33,014 nt of DNA from Acidobacteriota bacterium (lineage in GTDB: Bacteria > Acidobacteriota > Terriglobia > Acidiferrales > UBA7541). The position numbers were made by a program, and so were the translations under genes. Location of the stretch: assembly GCA_003223325.1 (NCBI GenBank), contig QHYS01000128.1, positions 1-33,014 on the forward strand, read 5' to 3'. Shown here piece by piece: positions 31,659 through 33,014 of this stretch. The notes below the pieces were generated by a model that worked only from the letters and a program-made list of their open reading frames with translations, searched no databases and was not told the DNA's origin. The first letter of the stretch is position 1. The number at the start of each line of letters is the position of its first letter.

Positions 31659-32702
31659 TCACCGATTGTTCGGCACCACCGGAGCTGCCCGTTTCACGGG
31701 AGCATCCTGTTGGGATGGCGCCACGGGAGCCGCAGGCTTCCGGGGTGACGGGAGAGCCGCCGATTTGGGCGGCGTCACGGAAGCTGCAGGCTTTGGCGTT
31801 GACAGGGGAGTGGGCGGTTTCGGCGAAGTCGCAGGTCCAACGAGAACCGGGACGGATTTTTCTCCGTCCTTGTGAAAGGCAAATTCCTGTCGCGTGAGCA
31901 GTACCAGAACTTCCTCGAGCCCGTCCAGCCGGGCCGTTGGCTTCACCGATATTTTCAGAAACGGACTGTGGCGGTCAGGTTGCACTTGCGTGACCGTTCC
32001 GACAGGCAAATCCTTTGGGAAGATGCGATCCTGCCCCGATGTGAGTATCCTTTCGCCTGGCTCAACCCTAATGTCGTTGCTGATGTATTCGAGTCCTAGT
32101 AGGGGCTCGCCCGTGCCGCGCACCGGTCCCTGAGCGCGCGAATCTCCCAACAATGCCCCCACGCCGCTTTCCTTGTCTGTAAGCAGGAGCACCTGCGAAG
32201 TGTCCGGATAGACGGCGAAAACCTTCCCGACCACGCCTTCCGGCGTGATCACTCCCATGTCGCGCTTGACGCCATCGCGTGAGCCGCGACTGATGAAGAC
32301 CATGTGACTCGAAGGATCCGGGCTTGCCCCAATGACGCGCGCCGCTAGCATTTGCACTTCGACATGCGCATCCCGAAAGCCGAGCAAGTCCGCTAAACGA
32401 CCCGCTTCCGCCGCACGGCTCTCCAGTTGAGCGTTACGCATTCGGAGTGCCGCGAGCTCGGTGCGGAGTTGATCGTCTTCCTCGCGCAGATGCCGCAAGG
32501 CTACATAGTTATTCCAGAGGCCCCGGACTCCATCAACAGACCACGCCGCGCCGCGCCCTAAAGGCGATACGCTCTCGATGGCCCAAACGCGGATGAGCCG
32601 CACCTGTTGCCCGCGTCTGATCTGAAGCGCGAGCAGCAGGACTTGAGCCGCCATCGCAGCCGCGAATAGAGTCAGCGATCGATGACGTGAAGGAATGGGC
32701 AA
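31659..32702 (-). CDS. mreC: rod shape-determining protein MreC with Pro-rich tail
   Basis: The 347-aa protein has an N-terminal TM helix (about 9-26), a coiled coil (about 66-108, LRHLREEDDQLRTELAALRMRNAQLESRA) and the two beta-barrel domains of MreC (VIGASPDPSSHMVFISRGSRDGVKRDMGVITPEGVVGKV; LLTDKESGVGALL; PVGTVTQVQPDRHSPFLKISVKP). MreC is a periplasmic scaffold linking MreB to PBP2 and RodA. From residue 293 a 55-residue tail rich in Pro, Ala and Lys (repeating PKP/KPAA units) is added. The start is a TTG at 32702 with only a weak AGAGAG upstream; no ATG fits before the TM helix. The stop is 23 nt before mreD. Confidence 0.94.
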   Translation of the reverse strand: MPIPSRHRSLTLFAAAMAAQVLLLALQIRRGQQVRLIRVWAIESVSPLGRGAAWSVDGVRGLWNNYVALRHLREEDDQLRTELAALRMRNAQLESRAAEAGRLADLLGFRDAHVEVQMLAARVIGASPDPSSHMVFISRGSRDGVKRDMGVITPEGVVGKVFAVYPDTSQVLLLTDKESGVGALLGDSRAQGPVRGTGEPLLGLEYISNDIRVEPGERILTSGQDRIFPKDLPVGTVTQVQPDRHSPFLKISVKPTARLDGLEEVLVLLTRQEFAFHKDGEKSVPVLVGPATSPKPPTPLSTPKPAASVTPPKSAALPSPRKPAAPVAPSQQDAPVKRAAPVVPNNR

Positions 32703-32770
32703 GGTGATCTCTCTTTGGCCTCAAACAAGGATCATTGGCGTGCGGTAGGCTCCTGAACCACTACGCTAGT

Positions 32771-33014
<244 letters not shown>

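Overview
The window looks like a chromosomal segment of a soil-type Acidobacteriota (Terriglobia-like) bacterium. This rests on family content, not a marker gene: two copies of a secreted 'TDGR...VGKWEGD' family, a DUF6152 protein, a DUF6282 hydrolase, a cytochrome c/PHM-like secreted protein, and an RNase E/G whose S1 domain is split by a long low-complexity insert. Coding is dense, GC is moderately high, and starts often carry AGGAG-type ribosome binding sites with frequent GTG/TTG starts.

Layout. (1) 1-2.6 kb is a decayed accessory zone: the C-terminus of an IS630-type transposase, a complete tRNA-Lys(CTT), a tiny candidate lipoprotein and a frameshifted, internally deleted IS1634-type transposase. 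(2) 2.6-4.3 kb holds a membrane glycosyltransferase (GT39/PMT-like), broken by a frameshift with an apparent loss of sequence. (3) 4.3-9.8 kb (minus strand) is a tightly coupled operon for a molybdenum hydroxylase: Tat-signal 2x[2Fe-2S] subunit, Mo-pterin subunit, FAD subunit with a four-Cys insert like that of 4-hydroxybenzoyl-CoA reductase beta, a di-heme-type membrane cytochrome b, and a small helical protein. A TTGACA/TATACC promoter with an overlapping perfect inverted repeat lies upstream. (4) 10-16.8 kb is a mosaic of secreted and catabolic genes: a secreted family protein, a histidinol-dehydrogenase-family enzyme with an SDR partner, an amidohydrolase fragment, an SMP-30 lactonase, a DUF6282 metallohydrolase, a cupin and a C-terminally short RidA. 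(5) 16.9-20.7 kb (minus) encodes four exported proteins: DUF6152, the second family paralogue, a c-type cytochrome fused to a PHM-like domain, and a secreted protein of unknown function. (6) 20.9-24.9 kb (minus) carries coaE and folD (1-nt overlap), an orphan ModA-like binding protein and an SGNH esterase. (7) 24.9-33.0 kb (minus) is the cell-shape cluster mreB(partial)-mreC-mreD-mrdA-rodA followed by rng.

How the genes work together. The Mo hydroxylase operon most plausibly oxidises (or, less likely, reduces) an aromatic or aldehyde-type substrate and exchanges electrons with the quinone pool through cytochrome b rather than NAD. This is the best candidate for an under-described system here. 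The mre/mrdA/rodA genes form the elongasome; a good sigma70-type promoter in the 258-nt mreD-mrdA gap suggests mrdA-rodA(-rng) can be transcribed separately. Everything was read by eye from the sequence and translations; no searches were run, so family names below are recognition-level calls.
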